DNA of 64,000 bases from the IMG/VR virus record IMGVR_UViG_3300020054_000008, positions 62,001-126,000 of that record, one strand, 5' to 3'. The notes below the pieces were generated by a model. The model had not been told where the DNA came from. It saw only the letters and a program-made list of their open reading frames with translations, and ran no database searches. The translations under genes and the position numbers were made by a program. This stretch comes from a virus. This document shows positions 39,801-50,900 of this stretch, piece by piece (position 1 is the stretch's first letter; every line of letters begins with the position of its first letter).

Positions 39801-40986
39801 TAGAGTTTAACTCCGTAATCTTCAGTGGGAACTTGCCTACACCCTGCATATCGTATCCATTAGATACATATTCAGATACCGCCGTAAGTTTCTTAGGATC
39901 TGCCTCAAATAGCAGAGCGTCATGGATAATAAATAAGGGTTTTACGACACCCGCGAACTGTCTGCAAAAATCCAGAAAGCCGGCAAGAGATACATCAACG
40001 GCAGTAGATTGCAGGAAGTTATTAACCAAGATAGAGGGGCGCTGGTCATCAACCTCGATAGGTCGACCAAAAAGGTTAGTGATGGATCCAGTCTTTGCTT
40101 GATCTGATAGGCTTTTACTCAGGCTGTCTACCTTAAAGTAATTTGCAACCTCTTTCATTAGCTTCTCTACTGGTATATCAGAACCTTCATCTCTGAGCAT
40201 ACTTTCCAGCCTATACTTCCCGGCGCCGTATAAAGTACATAATACTGCTAACTTCGCTGCATCTCTGCTGATTCCAAGCCCCAAGTTCTCAGAGAATGAA
40301 GTGTATACATCACCCCGTAGGTCCGCACCAGCGATGTTCAAAGCAACTCGCGGCTCAAGAGAAACAAAGTCTATTTCGTATAACTTTTTGTTTCGTGATG
40401 ATGCTCTTAGAACAGCCCTGTGGTCTTTCTTCATCGTTAATATTTGAGGGCCTGATTTCACCACTAGACGTCCAGTCTTTGTCGAAGACCTAGAATACTG
40501 TGGTACGGGTAAAGAGCCGCCTACAGATGAACTTACAAAAGAATTAAGGACATGGTTATCTTCGTTTTCAAGAATCGAACGAGCAGACTTCTCATTTAGG
40601 GTACAGGGCTCGAGCATCGAAAAGAGTGCATTCGTGTCTTGAAAGAATGAAGAATACTCTGACTTGCTTACCTCTGCTGTCATTTCTTGTATGTCTTTTA
40701 GGAATGGCATCAGTATTTGCTTAAACCGCGGGGTGGGAATTACATATGACCATGGAACATCACCTGTATAACCACACTCTTTGAAGCTGTTCTTATACTC
40801 ACGAGGGATCAAGTCTGGTACCTCGTAGCCATAGAGTCTTAAAAGGTCTTCGATAGCAGCAGGTGCTGTTAAGTCACCGACGCAGAAGTCATGCTCCTCC
40901 AACTCCTGTGCTGGTTTCAGCATACCATCCTGCAGTATTACATCATACGGAAAGCCCGTGACCTGCTTATAGATTAGTAAACGCAT
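39793..40986 (-). CDS. Small family A DNA polymerase (PolA-type), Leu at the 762 position
   Basis: The 397-residue protein contains a polymerase domain without an exonuclease domain. It has T-K-T-G-R-L (about 169-174), motif A I-D-F-V-S-L-E-P-R (Asp206, Glu211, Arg213), motif B R-x3-K-x3-L-x3-Y-G (Arg241, Lys245, Leu249, Tyr253) and motif C I-I-H-D-A-L (His355, Asp356). The position equal to E. coli Phe762 is Leu, a type known from marine viral PolA. In motif C the usual Glu after Asp is Ala. It coexists with a DnaE polymerase at 15730. The N-terminal 150 residues are unfamiliar. Confidence 0.85.
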   Translation of the reverse strand: MRLLIYKQVTGFPYDVILQDGMLKPAQELEEHDFCVGDLTAPAAIEDLLRLYGYEVPDLIPREYKNSFKECGYTGDVPWSYVIPTPRFKQILMPFLKDIQEMTAEVSKSEYSSFFQDTNALFSMLEPCTLNEKSARSILENEDNHVLNSFVSSSVGGSLPVPQYSRSSTKTGRLVVKSGPQILTMKKDHRAVLRASSRNKKLYEIDFVSLEPRVALNIAGADLRGDVYTSFSENLGLGISRDAAKLAVLCTLYGAGKYRLESMLRDEGSDIPVEKLMKEVANYFKVDSLSKSLSDQAKTGSITNLFGRPIEVDDQRPSILVNNFLQSTAVDVSLAGFLDFCRQFAGVVKPLFIIHDALLFEADPKKLTAVSEYVSNGYDMQGVGKFPLKITELNSNE

Positions 40987-41023
40987 ATGGAATATTACAC
41001 AGCGCAGCTACAATTTTCACATG

Positions 41024-44000
41024 CTACGAATCTTTTAATGCTGTTAGTGTCTTAGTGATATTCGTTATCATGCTGGTATAGCTACCAAACGCGTCGACCT
41101 GTGTCATCTTGATTTTCGTCTCGAACTTTCCCTTTGAAAGAGAGTGGTCGATCCCCGAGACAACAAACACATTATCTATTGTGGTCCCGGTGCCGAAGTC
41201 AACAAAAAAGTTCTGTCCATAACTTATTACTGGACATCCAAATGTATTCATTGAAAGAGTGACCGGGGCTGTCTGTAATGGTAAGCCAGCGTCTCTAACG
41301 CCCTGTGCGGTTGTACCTCCGCCCATTCCCCCACGCATCATGTTAATCGAGGCAAGCTTCGGGTCATTCATAGATGATAAGTCAGCAGATAACACAGCGG
41401 AGTTTGTAGAACCATATATTATCGACGGCATTGTGCTTTGGATGAACCCCTTTAGCGCGGGAAACCCGCCTTTAACCCTAAAGTACGTATCAGGTTGAGT
41501 GGCTGGATCATAAGATTTCATATCATCTTCAGACATCGAGGGTACAGCTTCCAGTAAACCGTAGTCTAGCGCTTCCTGTAGCTGCTCTAAAAATGCTGTT
41601 TTGTGATCGACTGAAATATCGGCGTCAAGACCGAATTCCGCCTCTGTGTTCATCGCTCGAGTTGTGTTCGTAGCAGCAGTTGTTAAAAGACCCATCGAGT
41701 TTGAACGTGTGGCTTGAGACAACCTATTAAGCGCAGTGTAGGGAGTACATACTGAATCGTATATATGGATCCTGAGTATCGTTGCACGGCGGCCTTCGGG
41801 ATGACCTGTATCTTTTGCAGGTACAGCTTCAATATGAAACCTAACTCTTGGCATCTTGAATTCAAGCTCCGAAGTGTCCCCGTAGGCATCTTCAAGGCGC
41901 TTCTTTTTCTCGTCGTTAAGCTTTGTTGGATCTTCCTTGAATTTCTCTTTCACTGTCTTTTTACCTTCTTTGTCAGTGTCGTACAAAGAAGCAAGACCGA
42001 ACGCTTCTGCAGTCTGATTATGGATAAACTCTTTACCCATCATACCCATAAACCTACCAAGAGGAAGATTAACTGTATTCTTCGTGTTTTCTTTAAAGAC
42101 TAAGTCAAACTGCTTTAAGTTGATTGGGATTTCAGCAGTCGTTAAATCCTTTAGATAAGAAGACTTATCATTCATAGGATAGAACAAAAACTGGATCTCG
42201 TCAAATCTCTTAGTGGCAGCAAGAGGTTTTCCCACCATATACATGAGTAACGCGCCGTACGAAATATGATTATTCGACCACTGTGGGATATTGACAAAGC
42301 TTTTACTGCCATTATGACCTGTCACTTCTTTGGCAAATGGATCTTTTTTCGACTGGCGCATCTTTTTCAAGTGGCTTATCTTCTCGCCAACTGCATCCGC
42401 GATTGTCTTCTTTAGTTGCGCGGCGGCGCCACCTTTCCCATCTTTACCGAACATGTCTTCCAAAGTATCTGCCAGCTGACCTGACGTACCTTCGGCACCC
42501 CTGTTCGCAGATATATACTTCTTTAACGCTTTCTGTGTTTCTTCATCCATCGTCAAAGCGCGGCTTGTATCAGATGCAGCACTAAAAAACGACTTTCCAA
42601 AGACGTCCTTCGCTTCCTTCGTTCCGCCCGTCGCAGCGGCATCTTTAAGGGCAGTAGCTTTAAGTTTTTTGATCACATCGACCATATCTTTAAGCGCCTG
42701 CATCGCATCTTCTACGTCTTCACCTTGGCTGATATTATTTGTATCGACATTCGAGGCGCCTTTCATCGATAGCTTAAGTTTAATCTTGACTTGCCCTACG
42801 TCGTCAAAAGAAAACGAGCTGTTGACGATCATATATTTTTCGGTCACCTTAAGCGCGTCCAAGAATGCACCGTAATAATTTCCGCTTGCTAAGTCGTTAT
42901 CAGGGTGAGACCATCCGTAGGTTATCAAAAGCTCAGTCCGACCGTATAGATCTGGTTTCACGAACTCGGATATTTCCGTCAGACGAGATCTGTCATGTAA
43001 GACAAGGGAAAGATCAGCAGTCTTGTGTGACATCATCCCCTTCGAGGGTGTAACAGAAATACCGAAATCTTCTATACTCATCAAAGGACGGAAAGGGTCA
43101 ATGATAGGAGCTCCCCTGCGGCCGCCTGCAGAGACTGGTTTACCATCGTCTCCCTTAACGTTAGAGAACGCTTCGAAATCAGTATATCCCTCTAGTTGAC
43201 CGTTTAGTGTTGGGACTAGAGTTTGGGGAGCGGTGAAGATCTCCATCCCAACAGTCGCTACATCTAAGTCTTCGGCGGAAGCGATGGTATCAGAACCTCC
43301 CGATGTTTTCTTACCGTCGCCGTCAAGGCCGGCTGCAGCACGGGCTTCTTCACTCTCCAGCTTACCCTGCACAGCTTCTTCGTTTAATGCTGTCGCCAAA
43401 GCTTTGTCTACGTCTGTTGCAGGCTGGCTCTGCCCTGCTACATGTTGCATCAAGCTAAGTGTTTGTATACGACCGTCTTCGCTGAGGCCTTTCATAGGCG
43501 AGACAAGTGTTATATCGAGATACGGTTGGCATCTCGAGAACTCTAGAGTCGGGATAGCATTCATAAATAAGGCAGCAGCCCCGGAGTCGCGGGTAGCAGG
43601 GACCAGCTTTGGATTTTTAATTTGGAGAGCGCAAAGGTTAGGGGTAAACTTCGTTGGAGAAGCAAATGCACCGTTGATTGTACCGTCTTCGCTACCGTCA
43701 GACCCTGGAGTTATACGGCACATGTCCCTAACACTTATGGGAGAACATATCTTCTTGTAATCATCGCTCGAGAATATAGACGAAAACGTGTCTGGCTCTC
43801 CAACGTATTGATACGTTTTCATCGCGAGCTTCAAAGAATCAGAGTCACCAGTTACTATATCTTTAAGAGCCTCTACGTTCTTCGACATGATAACTCCGCC
43901 CTCGGTGGCGTCGTTAAACGTCCTAGCTAATTTCTCGATCTCAGGTGTAGAGTCAAAATCAACGTTCCCAAACTTGTCTATCGTATTTTCATCACCGAAC

Positions 44001-44095
44001 GCAAGGATCGAGGTGAATTTTTCTTTTGACACGATGCTATAGTACCGACCAAGAGCGGCTATTATGTCACCAAGTTTGGAGTCGTATATTGCCAT
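41024..44095 (-). CDS. Large baseplate/tail-hub-like structural protein (1023 aa)
   Basis: This long protein mixes helical linkers with beta-rich blocks. These include L-Y-G-R-T-E-L-L-I-T-Y-G-W-S-H-P near 385, a central L-P-L-G-R-F-M-G-M block, and a C-terminal F-G-C-P-V-I-S-Y-G-Q-N-F-F-V-D-F-G-T-G-T-T, then V-S-G-I-D-H-S-L-S-K-G-K-F-E-T-K-I-K. The last pattern is typical of the C-terminal barrel of hub proteins (gp27/gpD type). Its place after the tape measure and the LysM-type gene supports a baseplate hub role. The exact T4 counterpart is unclear. Confidence 0.65.
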   Translation of the reverse strand: MAIYDSKLGDIIAALGRYYSIVSKEKFTSILAFGDENTIDKFGNVDFDSTPEIEKLARTFNDATEGGVIMSKNVEALKDIVTGDSDSLKLAMKTYQYVGEPDTFSSIFSSDDYKKICSPISVRDMCRITPGSDGSEDGTINGAFASPTKFTPNLCALQIKNPKLVPATRDSGAAALFMNAIPTLEFSRCQPYLDITLVSPMKGLSEDGRIQTLSLMQHVAGQSQPATDVDKALATALNEEAVQGKLESEEARAAAGLDGDGKKTSGGSDTIASAEDLDVATVGMEIFTAPQTLVPTLNGQLEGYTDFEAFSNVKGDDGKPVSAGGRRGAPIIDPFRPLMSIEDFGISVTPSKGMMSHKTADLSLVLHDRSRLTEISEFVKPDLYGRTELLITYGWSHPDNDLASGNYYGAFLDALKVTEKYMIVNSSFSFDDVGQVKIKLKLSMKGASNVDTNNISQGEDVEDAMQALKDMVDVIKKLKATALKDAAATGGTKEAKDVFGKSFFSAASDTSRALTMDEETQKALKKYISANRGAEGTSGQLADTLEDMFGKDGKGGAAAQLKKTIADAVGEKISHLKKMRQSKKDPFAKEVTGHNGSKSFVNIPQWSNNHISYGALLMYMVGKPLAATKRFDEIQFLFYPMNDKSSYLKDLTTAEIPINLKQFDLVFKENTKNTVNLPLGRFMGMMGKEFIHNQTAEAFGLASLYDTDKEGKKTVKEKFKEDPTKLNDEKKKRLEDAYGDTSELEFKMPRVRFHIEAVPAKDTGHPEGRRATILRIHIYDSVCTPYTALNRLSQATRSNSMGLLTTAATNTTRAMNTEAEFGLDADISVDHKTAFLEQLQEALDYGLLEAVPSMSEDDMKSYDPATQPDTYFRVKGGFPALKGFIQSTMPSIIYGSTNSAVLSADLSSMNDPKLASINMMRGGMGGGTTAQGVRDAGLPLQTAPVTLSMNTFGCPVISYGQNFFVDFGTGTTIDNVFVVSGIDHSLSKGKFETKIKMTQVDAFGSYTSMITNITKTLTALKDS

Positions 44096-44389
44096 TTACC
44101 CCACCAGGGCTTCTATCTGTCCAATGTTGACAGGAATAATTAATTCAATCCCAGCTGGAACTTGAAGACCCCACCCAATCCCACTAGCAGCAGCAATCAC
44201 CCACCACAGGGTTCCGTCTCCGTAGTATTCACCAGCGATAATATCAAGACGATCATTTTCTACTGTGACCCTCTTGACAAAATCTAGTGCGCCTGAATTA
44301 ACAGCTCTGTTTATAGCATAACCTGCGGAATACGTGCCATAAGACTTGCCGCCTTTTATGCGTGGAGATCTTTTGTATCTTGTTGGCAT
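44096..44389 (-). CDS. LysM-domain baseplate protein (gp53/tail protein X-like)
   Basis: The 97-residue protein has a basic N-terminus. A LysM-type core follows: V-E-N-D-R-L-D-I-I-A-G-E-Y-Y-G-D-G-T-L-W-W-V-I-A-A-A-S-G, then V-P-A-G-I-E-L-I-I-P. Short LysM proteins of this kind are baseplate components (T4 gp53, P2 gpX) that clamp wedge or hub subunits. It adjoins the two large baseplate genes without gaps. Confidence 0.8.
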   Translation of the reverse strand: MPTRYKRSPRIKGGKSYGTYSAGYAINRAVNSGALDFVKRVTVENDRLDIIAGEYYGDGTLWWVIAAASGIGWGLQVPAGIELIIPVNIGQIEALVG

Positions 44390-44391
44390 TA

Positions 44392-47300
44392 TTATCCTCC
44401 ACCTTCGCCGTCTTTGTCTATTGATTTAGCAAAGTTGTCGTAGTTCGCTGAACGATCATCGGTGACTTTCGAACTAACCTCTGGTGTTTTTGCACTGTTA
44501 AACGGACTTCTAATTCCACCCTTGTCATGATAATCTGTCGCCATCGGTCCCGCGAGACCTCCGACAGGATAGTTCATGGACCTCATCATACCATTACTAT
44601 CCAGGCCTGGAATAATATCATGAATCGGGCTAAACGAAATCGAAATCGTCAACATCGTTGGAGCGCGACGTCCCAGCCCACTCATATCCCATTGTGCTTC
44701 ATTCCAGTCGAAGTCCATGCTTGTTATAACACCCGCTAGTCCTCGGCCGCCGGCGGCTTCAAAAGATCGAACAATTGCGTTATTCTTGGGATCAAAGAAT
44801 TTATCAACATCCTCTATTTGAGTGTCTAATGTGATTGCAGGATCAGCTGGTGTAAGCTTCTTGATTGTAGCTGGAATAGGCGCAAGATCATTCGACGTAA
44901 CGACATAAGTGTGAAAATGTCCCTTGGCGCTTGCTGGTCCGTACGGGTCTGCTGCATCATCTTGATCTTCATACTGCACAAAATATTCCGCATAAGATGC
45001 CTCTAGTTCACCTTCGGCATCGTAACTTGAGTACACTTGCCTCTCTAGAATCTTAACCTTACCGGACGTCGTCGGACGAGATCTAAAAGCCTTTGAAGTT
45101 ACATGATCACCGCCATCGGGCGGGTTCGTGTTATGAGTGTTTTGGCTTTTATCACCAGTTGAAGCAGCGGGAATTATCTTCCCAGCTTTAGTGTCATATG
45201 TCGTATAACCTGCTGAACTTGGCGAAAGTATCGCGTAGCCCCACGTCTCATCACCCGGTAGGTATCCATGGGCAACATCAGCAGCGGAGGCAGGTTCTGT
45301 TGAGAAGCGTGCCGTTCGTTCTTTGGTTGCGGCATCGAATGCTTCTTTATATTCTTTGTCAGAATCTGCTTTCGCAGAACTTACTGCGGACGCGGCAGAT
45401 ATATCAAAGCCAGCAGCGGCCAGTTCTTTATTGACTTCAGTACTCTTACCCTTCTCTGCGTCTGCCGGCGCAAGCTTTATCTCTGACAAACCGAATATCC
45501 TTGCGAGATTAAACCTGCTATAGTTACTCCTTACGACATCACCCACCCTTAGTCTTATGACTGGCGACGCCGTCGGGATCTGAGAGAACGGCATTACAAA
45601 CTTCTTATCACCGGCTTTGACAGATTTCCCTGGTGAGAATGAAGGGTAAAGCATAGAGACGAGCTTGTTTACACTCCACCACATGGAATCAAAATCGTCA
45701 GGTGAAGTAGACACAAGCGTCCATGATAAACTTATACTTCTTGTTGTGTCTTGGTAGATCTTGACCTTGTCTATCCTCCCATATCCCGCGCTCTCAGAGT
45801 ATGACACGCTATATGAGTCTTTTAGATCATTCAAGAAGGCATGGAAGCTTATCACCTCGTTAGTACGAAGGTCATGAAAGTAGAAGGGACAATACTCTGC
45901 ATCAAGTTCGTTTTCAATCAACTCTACGTCTTCTCTGCTATACCGGATCGAAGACTGTGCAGCATTCCCTTTAACACCCCTGTTGTTTCCACCCGGTCTC
46001 AGGTTATCGCCGTACGGAACTGGTGTTCTTGATTCGTCATCTCCAATTCTGGAGTGCAACTCTTGCATAAATGTCGGGTGGTACCCAAAAGCGGTAGCAG
46101 CATTAGTGTACTTCTCGTTTAGAAGCACAAGAGCTGGCGCCGATCGGTGTCTCCAAGCCTGTTTGTCACTCCCAGGCTGTCGGCTCATTTGGGTTCTCGT
46201 CTGGCCAGTCGTGCTTAGCGCGTTAAACTTCACATATTTGTTGTATGAATTCAGCCAAGCGTCGCCCATCGTCAAAATTGAAACGAAGAAATTCCAGGCA
46301 GGATATCTGTTCAAGTTCATTATCATATCGAAAATGGCTCGAGCGCCGTCTGGTCCGGATGTTGTGCCACTGTCCAGAGTCACAGTCTCCAACATTCTGT
46401 CTAAATCTCTTCTAACTACTCTCATCACGTTTGCGTAGTACCCAGATCCATAAAGCGCGTTGAACAGCACATCATCGCCAGATGCTGCAACTTCTGAAAA
46501 CCATGCCGCGACGGAAGACATACCTGTTACAGCACTGACCTCAGGCAAGGGTGGAAAAGACGGGATCGGGGAAGGTGCCTCATCTGACGCATCGGGAAGA
46601 GCGGATGGCGGAATCTTCAACCAAGCAGCTAAACCGTATATCGCACATTTCCAAGCTGGACGATCTAGTCGAGGAAATCCTGCCTGCCGTAGAATACGGA
46701 GGATAGTACCTTCCTTATACCATCTTCCCTTCGCAAGGCTACGCGGAGACTTAGGATTGTGGGGTTTTTCTGTCGACTCTAAGAGTTCCACAAGGGTAAT
46801 AAGTGCAGTAAACACTGCAGCACCTAAAAGATACTCACCAAGCGCCTGCACAGCTGTATTAAGGTTCGCAAAAACAGCATGCTCAAAAGGTTCCCTATAA
46901 GATGAAAGATTACCAAAAGTCTTTTGTGCTGGTAAGGCGGCCCCTGTAATATCGTCATAACGAAGTTCGGCATTTTGAAGCTGTATCTTCTCTGGAGACG
47001 CATAGACGTTGGTAGGACGAAGCTTCTCTACGTCAACCTTTGCAGAGCCCATCTGAACATCAGTTGTCGACACCGCGCTTCCGCCGTCTGGATCTGAGGA
47101 ATTACTCATCCTGTGACCAGTGGAGCGCACCATCAACGAGTGAGCGATCTTGTGAAGATCATTCAAACTTGTCCTTACAGCATCGTCGTCGTATACACCA
47201 AAACCGCTTTGAGTTATAGGAATTCCGGGCTCTGTGAATCGGCCATCTTCGATATAGGGACTTGATCCAGGCGTCGGGTCGAACCTGTTACCAGTCCGGA

Positions 47301-47802
47301 GCATACTAGATATCTTCTTTTGTACTGGTGTCTCGCCGGAGGGAGACTTGACAGCAGACGCCCCCGTAGGATCACCGACACCGGGTTCGCCGGGTTCCCT
47401 GTTTGAGACCACATCTCTTAATAGATTATGGCCATCAGTTTGAGCGTTCTTATTTAGAACGTCGGATAAAGTTGATATCTTTCCAGAGTTGCTTAATGTC
47501 TCAAAATTATTAACTGCTGACTCGGACGACTTCCCACCCGTCGGGAACGTTCTTGTAAATCCTTGAGTCTCATCGGCTCCACCCGTCTTAAATTCTGCTG
47601 GTAGTCCAGATGTACCCCTAAGAGACGTTTCAGCGATAGGATTATCATCTATTGGAAAAGCATTCTTAGTGTCAGGAGACTTGGTCAGAGAACTCAGATA
47701 CGACCCCAGCGTGGCCTTTGCAGAGGTGCTCAGGTCATCGCCCTCTTTAACGGCGCCGTTTGGGCTTGAACCTTCTGGAATGTAGTCTTTTTCATTGGCC
47801 AT
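44392..47802 (-). CDS. Large baseplate/tail-tube-initiator-like structural protein (1136 aa)
   Basis: The first 300 residues are Ser/Thr/Gly/Asp-rich and probably extended. A helical part with a hydrophobic stretch near 335-360 follows. The segment F-Y-F-H-D-L-R-T-N-E-V-I-S-F-H-A-F-L and T-R-S-I-S-L-S-W-T-L (about 640-700) is a beta domain seen in baseplate proteins that cap the tube. Near the C-terminus, D-F-D-W-N-E-A-Q-W-D-M-S-G-L-G-R-R-A-P-T and F-S-P-I-H-D-I-I-P-G-L-D match a conserved block of myovirus baseplate proteins. I place it in the baseplate without naming a T4 homologue. Confidence 0.6.
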   Translation of the reverse strand: MANEKDYIPEGSSPNGAVKEGDDLSTSAKATLGSYLSSLTKSPDTKNAFPIDDNPIAETSLRGTSGLPAEFKTGGADETQGFTRTFPTGGKSSESAVNNFETLSNSGKISTLSDVLNKNAQTDGHNLLRDVVSNREPGEPGVGDPTGASAVKSPSGETPVQKKISSMLRTGNRFDPTPGSSPYIEDGRFTEPGIPITQSGFGVYDDDAVRTSLNDLHKIAHSLMVRSTGHRMSNSSDPDGGSAVSTTDVQMGSAKVDVEKLRPTNVYASPEKIQLQNAELRYDDITGAALPAQKTFGNLSSYREPFEHAVFANLNTAVQALGEYLLGAAVFTALITLVELLESTEKPHNPKSPRSLAKGRWYKEGTILRILRQAGFPRLDRPAWKCAIYGLAAWLKIPPSALPDASDEAPSPIPSFPPLPEVSAVTGMSSVAAWFSEVAASGDDVLFNALYGSGYYANVMRVVRRDLDRMLETVTLDSGTTSGPDGARAIFDMIMNLNRYPAWNFFVSILTMGDAWLNSYNKYVKFNALSTTGQTRTQMSRQPGSDKQAWRHRSAPALVLLNEKYTNAATAFGYHPTFMQELHSRIGDDESRTPVPYGDNLRPGGNNRGVKGNAAQSSIRYSREDVELIENELDAEYCPFYFHDLRTNEVISFHAFLNDLKDSYSVSYSESAGYGRIDKVKIYQDTTRSISLSWTLVSTSPDDFDSMWWSVNKLVSMLYPSFSPGKSVKAGDKKFVMPFSQIPTASPVIRLRVGDVVRSNYSRFNLARIFGLSEIKLAPADAEKGKSTEVNKELAAAGFDISAASAVSSAKADSDKEYKEAFDAATKERTARFSTEPASAADVAHGYLPGDETWGYAILSPSSAGYTTYDTKAGKIIPAASTGDKSQNTHNTNPPDGGDHVTSKAFRSRPTTSGKVKILERQVYSSYDAEGELEASYAEYFVQYEDQDDAADPYGPASAKGHFHTYVVTSNDLAPIPATIKKLTPADPAITLDTQIEDVDKFFDPKNNAIVRSFEAAGGRGLAGVITSMDFDWNEAQWDMSGLGRRAPTMLTISISFSPIHDIIPGLDSNGMMRSMNYPVGGLAGPMATDYHDKGGIRSPFNSAKTPEVSSKVTDDRSANYDNFAKSIDKDGEGGG

Positions 47803-47989
47803 GATTTTTAAGTATCTCTTCTCTTAAAACTTCTAGAGCTTCCTCGTCTTTCTTAACCAATTCAATGATCTCTAACAGATTACGCATCGGAAGCGGTACT
47901 TCAAGTTTCTCAAGTTTTCTTAGGTCTTCTAAAAACTTCTCTCTAAGAGCTGCTCTATCTTGATCTTCACCGTTTATACCTTTAGTCAC
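47792..47989 (-). CDS. Small helical protein between tape measure and baseplate genes (65 aa)
   Basis: A charged, probably all-helical 65-residue protein with Leu/Glu-rich repeats (L-R-E-K-F-L-E-D-L-R-K-L-E-K-L). It overlaps the start of the next gene by 11 bases and follows the tape measure by four bases. Small helical proteins here are often assembly chaperones, but I recognise no family. Confidence 0.65.
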   Translation of the reverse strand: MTKGINGEDQDRAALREKFLEDLRKLEKLEVPLPMRNLLEIIELVKKDEEALEVLREEILKNHGQ

Positions 47990-47993
47990 TTTA

Positions 47994-50900
47994 CTATCCT
48001 TCTGCTGATGCTAGCGCGGTGGTCATAACAGATTTATCTACCAAGACCTTGCCGACCTTGTCAGCATCCATGGTAACCTGTACATTAAGAGTAATATTTA
48101 CCGGTTCGTTGGTAACGTTAAATTGGCCATCGCCTGTCCCGATCGCTTTCGCGAAATTATCAAGAGCTACTTTGGCGTTGAGTTCTCCAACGCTGTTTAG
48201 AGCAGTTATCGCAGCCTTTGCGTTATCCACCATCGCTGTGACGGCAGCGCCCATAGTTTCAGCTGGTCCCATTCCTTCCGAAGCAGTCGTCAACTCAGTG
48301 AGTGCTTGAGAGAAGTCGATAAGACCCTTGGTCATCTTACCCGCTGTGTCAAGTGTGGTCAAAGCCGCTTCATTAAGCGTCATCGATTCGAGTGTGGTGA
48401 ACAGGGTCGCAATGCTATTCTCTCCAGTGAGAGAGCTGACCATACCCTGGACGACATTCTTAACAAGGCCACCGACAGAAGATCCTTCAGGAACCTGCAT
48501 GCCCGACAACTTCGATACTGTATCGGCAAAAGAACCAACAGCGGCCATGGCTTTGGAGACAACATCAACTTTCTTCAACGCCAGTTCCACAGCGGCATCA
48601 TCACCTAGACCCGCCGCGGCGTCAAGTACAGCATTGATGAGCTTCGGCATCTCGTTCTTGACAGAATTAACGATGGTTGTTATCATCTTTGCCATTTGTC
48701 CTATTCTCGTAGCCAAATCATCACCACCGAACCAGCTATCATCTTTAGGTATGAGCTTGGAGACGTCTCCAATAGCTTTGGCGAAATTCCCAACCGCTGC
48801 CATAGCATCGACAACAACCTTCATCCTTGGGCCGGCCTTCTCTGGATCTCCGACTAAGTTAGCCATCACAATAAGAGTTAAAAGCATATCGGGTAGAGTA
48901 TCTTTAATCGCGTCTAAAAGCTTGATTATACCGTCAACGATTGCTCCCATTGTTTTCGCGACGTCCTTGCCGAACATGCCACTCGATATTTCCGAGAGCG
49001 CCTGGAGCGGTGTCATCAATGCAGACGCGAGTTCAGCGACGGCACCAAGAGCACCAGCGATGACTTCCACTTTCTTTTCAGAGCCGTCAGGAAGTACCCC
49101 TGCGAGAAATACGAGGGTAACCATGATCGTCACGAGCGAATCAGTAATCTTCCCAAGAAGATCGCCGATTGAAGTGAATATTTCCGACATAGATGGTCCA
49201 CCCATCAACTGCGATACAACACCCAGCTTCGCTGCATCGAGCCCGATACCCGCAAGAGACTGCATCACTTCGGCGACTTTGGCAATAACGTTTATTCTCT
49301 TGGCGACGTCATCAACGTTCGGTATCTCCAGAGACATGAGAGCGCTTATCATACGCTTGATATCACCCATCGCACCAACGAAGAAGTCGGCGGCAACCTT
49401 AAATCCGCCCGCCAGAATTGGAGCAAAAATTCCAATTGCCGCGAAGGCCACACCGAGACCGGCCATACCTGCTATTATTCCGACCATGACTATAATCGCC
49501 CCAATAGCTGGCCCGATTATCGGTAGGCTGTCAGATATCTTCTTGAACGTAGGCAGAAGCTCTTGCAGGGCTTTCCCAAATATCAGTACACCTGCTGTGA
49601 ACAGTAGCGCTGCGGCGACCATACCGACTATCATTATTGGTACTGCTGTCACGAATGATCCAAAGAGCATACCGACAGCGCCAAGAGCAATAGTAGCCAT
49701 TAGAGTCAGCGCCAGCATCCCAAGTATTTTAACAAAGTCTACAAACGGAATAGCCTTCAATACTTCGTATGCTATTCTGATCCCTGCCGCAAAAGCGACT
49801 ACAGACACAGTAAAGAACAACGCACCGACAAGCATCATGAGACCGGCGGTTGTAATCGTTGTCGGTTCCATCATGAGTGCGGCAAACACAAAGGGGACCA
49901 TAGCTGCTATCGCTATTGCTAGGGCTAAAAATACCTTGAGCAAGCCTGTGAAGGGCACATCTTTTAATATAGCATAGGCTAATGCGATGGCTCCTGCAAA
50001 CAAGACTAGAGAAATCCCTGCGAAGGCGGCGAGTATTGTAAGGTTAAATCCGGCTTTGACGACGTCTTTAGGGCTTATCTCTCCGATCTTTTCAATCATG
50101 CTTTTTAAGCCCTCAAAGAAACCGCCACCCTCTTTCTTCATGGCGTCGCCGCCTTCTTTCTCTAGGCCTGCTCCTACCTTACCACCCAAGTCGCCAGTGA
50201 AAAAGCCAACAATCTTCGCGACAATGGCTGCGCCGGCAGCTTCTATCAAACCAGCGACAACAGCTTTCGCAACATTGAATGCAACAATACCAGCCATGAC
50301 CTTGAAGATCAATGGCCCGAATCTATCCATCACTGCCCAGAACATGTTTTGTAGGCCTTCCCAAATCGGCGGCCATGCATCTTGAAGCGCTGGTCCAATC
50401 TTGGCGAATGCGTCAGCAAACGCACCGCCGATGCCGGTAGATAGGCCGTCAGATGCGCCATCAAGTCCTCCGGGGTCGGATAAGAAGCTGGCAACACTAT
50501 TCATAAGATCACCGAGCTTCGTGGCGAGGAATGGGATCAAGTCTGCTAGCGCATCACCAATAACACGAATGATATTCTCAAAAAACTTGCTGAAGGCACT
50601 GGCACCTTCTGCACCGGCTCCGCCTGTTATATAGTCATAGACATCCCCGAATACATCTTTTATAAGATCAACTATGCTATAATCGCCGCCACCAGAAATA
50701 GAATCAGAGAACTTTTGGAAATATCCTGTCAGCTTATCGAAAAGTCCTTTTAAGGCTTCTGCATTAAAGATCTTCTTGACAGCATCAAAGAGGCCGAGTT
50801 TACCCATCAAATCAGCAAACATCCCGCCGAGCTTCTTGCCGAAGTCCATAACAACCTTGAAAGCTTTCTTGATCTCCATTATGGATTCTTTATACTCTTT

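Noticed and set aside
48328-49977. A 549-codon open frame on the plus strand inside the tape measure gene
   Set aside because: It is antisense to a strongly supported tape measure protein, is dominated by Ser, Ala, Pro and Thr codons that mirror the opposite strand, and has no ribosome binding site or neighbouring plus-strand genes.
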